Positions 63,454-64,000 of a DNA stretch of 64,000 nt are shown here, in pieces. The notes beneath the pieces were generated by a model. That model was given only the letters and a program-made list of their open reading frames with translations, ran no database searches and was not told the origin of the DNA. Positions within the stretch are counted from its first letter, which is position 1, and the number at the start of each line of letters is the position of its first letter. Source of the DNA: Paraurantiacibacter namhicola (lineage in GTDB: Bacteria; Pseudomonadota; Alphaproteobacteria; Sphingomonadales; Sphingomonadaceae); assembly GCF_001687545.1 (NCBI RefSeq), contig NZ_CP016545.1, positions 2,527,001-2,591,000 on the forward strand, in the 5' to 3' direction. The position numbers and the translations under genes were made by a program.

Positions 63454-64000
63454 ATGCCGGAGCTTCCAGAAGTCGAAACCACCGTGCGGGGTCTTGCACG
63501 CTTCCTTGACGGGGCGCGGCTGGACCGGGTGGTGCTGAACCGGCCGGACATGCGCTTCCCCTTCCCGCAGGGGCTGGTGCAGGCGCTGACGGGGGCGCGC
63601 ATCGTCTCGCTGGGGCGGCGGGCGAAATACGGCCTGCTGCATACGGACCGTGACGATACCCTTATCTTCCACTTGGGCATGAGCGGGCGCTGGCGCATCG
63701 ACCCGGATGGCGCGGACAAGCATGACCACATGGTGCTGCATGCCGCCGGCCATGTCTTCGCGCTGAACGATCCGCGCCGCTTCGGCTATGTCGACATGGT
63801 GCGGGCAAATGCGCTGCAGGACTGGCCCGCCTTTGCCGTGATGGGGCCCGAGCCGCTGGACGACGCGCTGGATGCAGCCCACCTCAAGGCCGCGCTTGCC
63901 GGGCGCAAGCAGGCGATCAAGCTGATGCTGCTGGACCAGCGCGTGGTGGCAGGCCTTGGCAATATCTATGTGTGCGAGGCGCTGTGGCGCGCGCGCATCC
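63454..64000 (+). CDS. mutM: Formamidopyrimidine-DNA glycosylase, 5' part
   Basis: The first 182 codons; the gene runs off the right edge. It excises oxidised purines such as 8-oxoguanine and nicks the DNA. The invariant N-terminus PELPEVET supplies the catalytic Pro (after Met removal) and Glu. The Lys in RRAKYGLL is the phosphate-contacting residue, NDPRRFGYVDM follows, and the helix-two-turn-helix GLGNIYVCEALWRA lies at the end. The zinc finger is outside the window. The only nearby ribosome-like sequence is GACGAGTAAG, at the end of the 25-bp repeat. Confidence 0.96.
   Translation, partial: MPELPEVETTVRGLARFLDGARLDRVVLNRPDMRFPFPQGLVQALTGARIVSLGRRAKYGLLHTDRDDTLIFHLGMSGRWRIDPDGADKHDHMVLHAAGHVFALNDPRRFGYVDMVRANALQDWPAFAVMGPEPLDDALDAAHLKAALAGRKQAIKLMLLDQRVVAGLGNIYVCEALWRARI

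Overview
The window is about 64 kb of GC-rich (roughly 64%), densely packed chromosomal DNA from an alphaproteobacterium. It is most probably a sphingomonad, and Erythrobacteraceae is my best guess. The evidence is an EcfG/NepR/PhyR general stress locus, the DUF4129-DUF4350-MoxR-DUF58-SpoIIM-RDD gene block, cytochrome c552 next to prephenate dehydratase, and a PEP-CTERM-like surface protein. Genes abut or overlap by 1-4 bases (ATGA, GTGA, TGATG) in many places. No gap reaches 300 bases. I see no prophage, insertion sequence, integrase, CRISPR array or rRNA. The taxonomic call is inference from gene content, not from a marker-gene comparison.

Layout, 1-25 kb. The left edge (1-2.9 kb) is the general stress response locus: the end of phyR, a convergent CHASE-HWE kinase, and nepR-ecfG. 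The kinase and nepR-ecfG diverge from one intergenic region that holds a consensus EcfG promoter, with a near-match facing the other way. Next come an AI-2E-family permease, Fe-superoxide dismutase, a dicarboxylate symporter homologue, glmM-thiD, a LOG-family protein, tRNA-Gln(CTG), ppx-rlmE, cytochrome c and pheA. From 13.6 to 21.4 kb one long overlapping operon encodes a membrane-associated MoxR/DUF58 module, an acetyltransferase and a class A beta-lactamase. From 21.5 to 25 kb there is a TM_helix-repeat channel, another acetyltransferase, a lipoprotein and a ZntB-like transporter.

Layout, 25-46 kb. A FadL-type porin is followed by ispG with a thioredoxin-like lipoprotein, an HDAC-family deacetylase, a retropepsin-like protease and two convergent L,D-transpeptidases of different classes. 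Then come an EamA permease and acnA with a rhodanese lipoprotein and a 2OG-Fe(II) oxygenase. A 2.1-kb, extremely Ser/Gly/Thr-rich reading frame with a PEP-CTERM-like tail follows. After it are ruvA-(membrane protein)-ruvB, aroC with an SGNH hydrolase, and katG.

Layout, 46-64 kb. This part carries an aldehyde dehydrogenase; a Tim44-like/mltA/Smr operon facing away from secB-murJ-trpS; a DUF4136 lipoprotein; a CadC-like membrane regulator facing away from a small membrane protein; coaBC-dut; and ubiE-ubiB followed by two paralogous membrane proteins. It ends in a truncated mutM preceded by a perfect 31-bp hairpin and a 25-bp tandem duplication.

Working together: several genes serve stress and envelope tasks (PhyR-NepR-EcfG, SodB, KatG, MltA, two L,D-transpeptidases, MurJ, SecB, beta-lactamase). 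The rest is mainly housekeeping metabolism. The items most worth a second look are the opposed EcfG promoter elements, the Ser-rich PEP-CTERM-like protein, the hairpin/tandem repeat before mutM, the acidic linker inside CoaBC, and the AT-richer membrane gene lodged between ruvA and ruvB.
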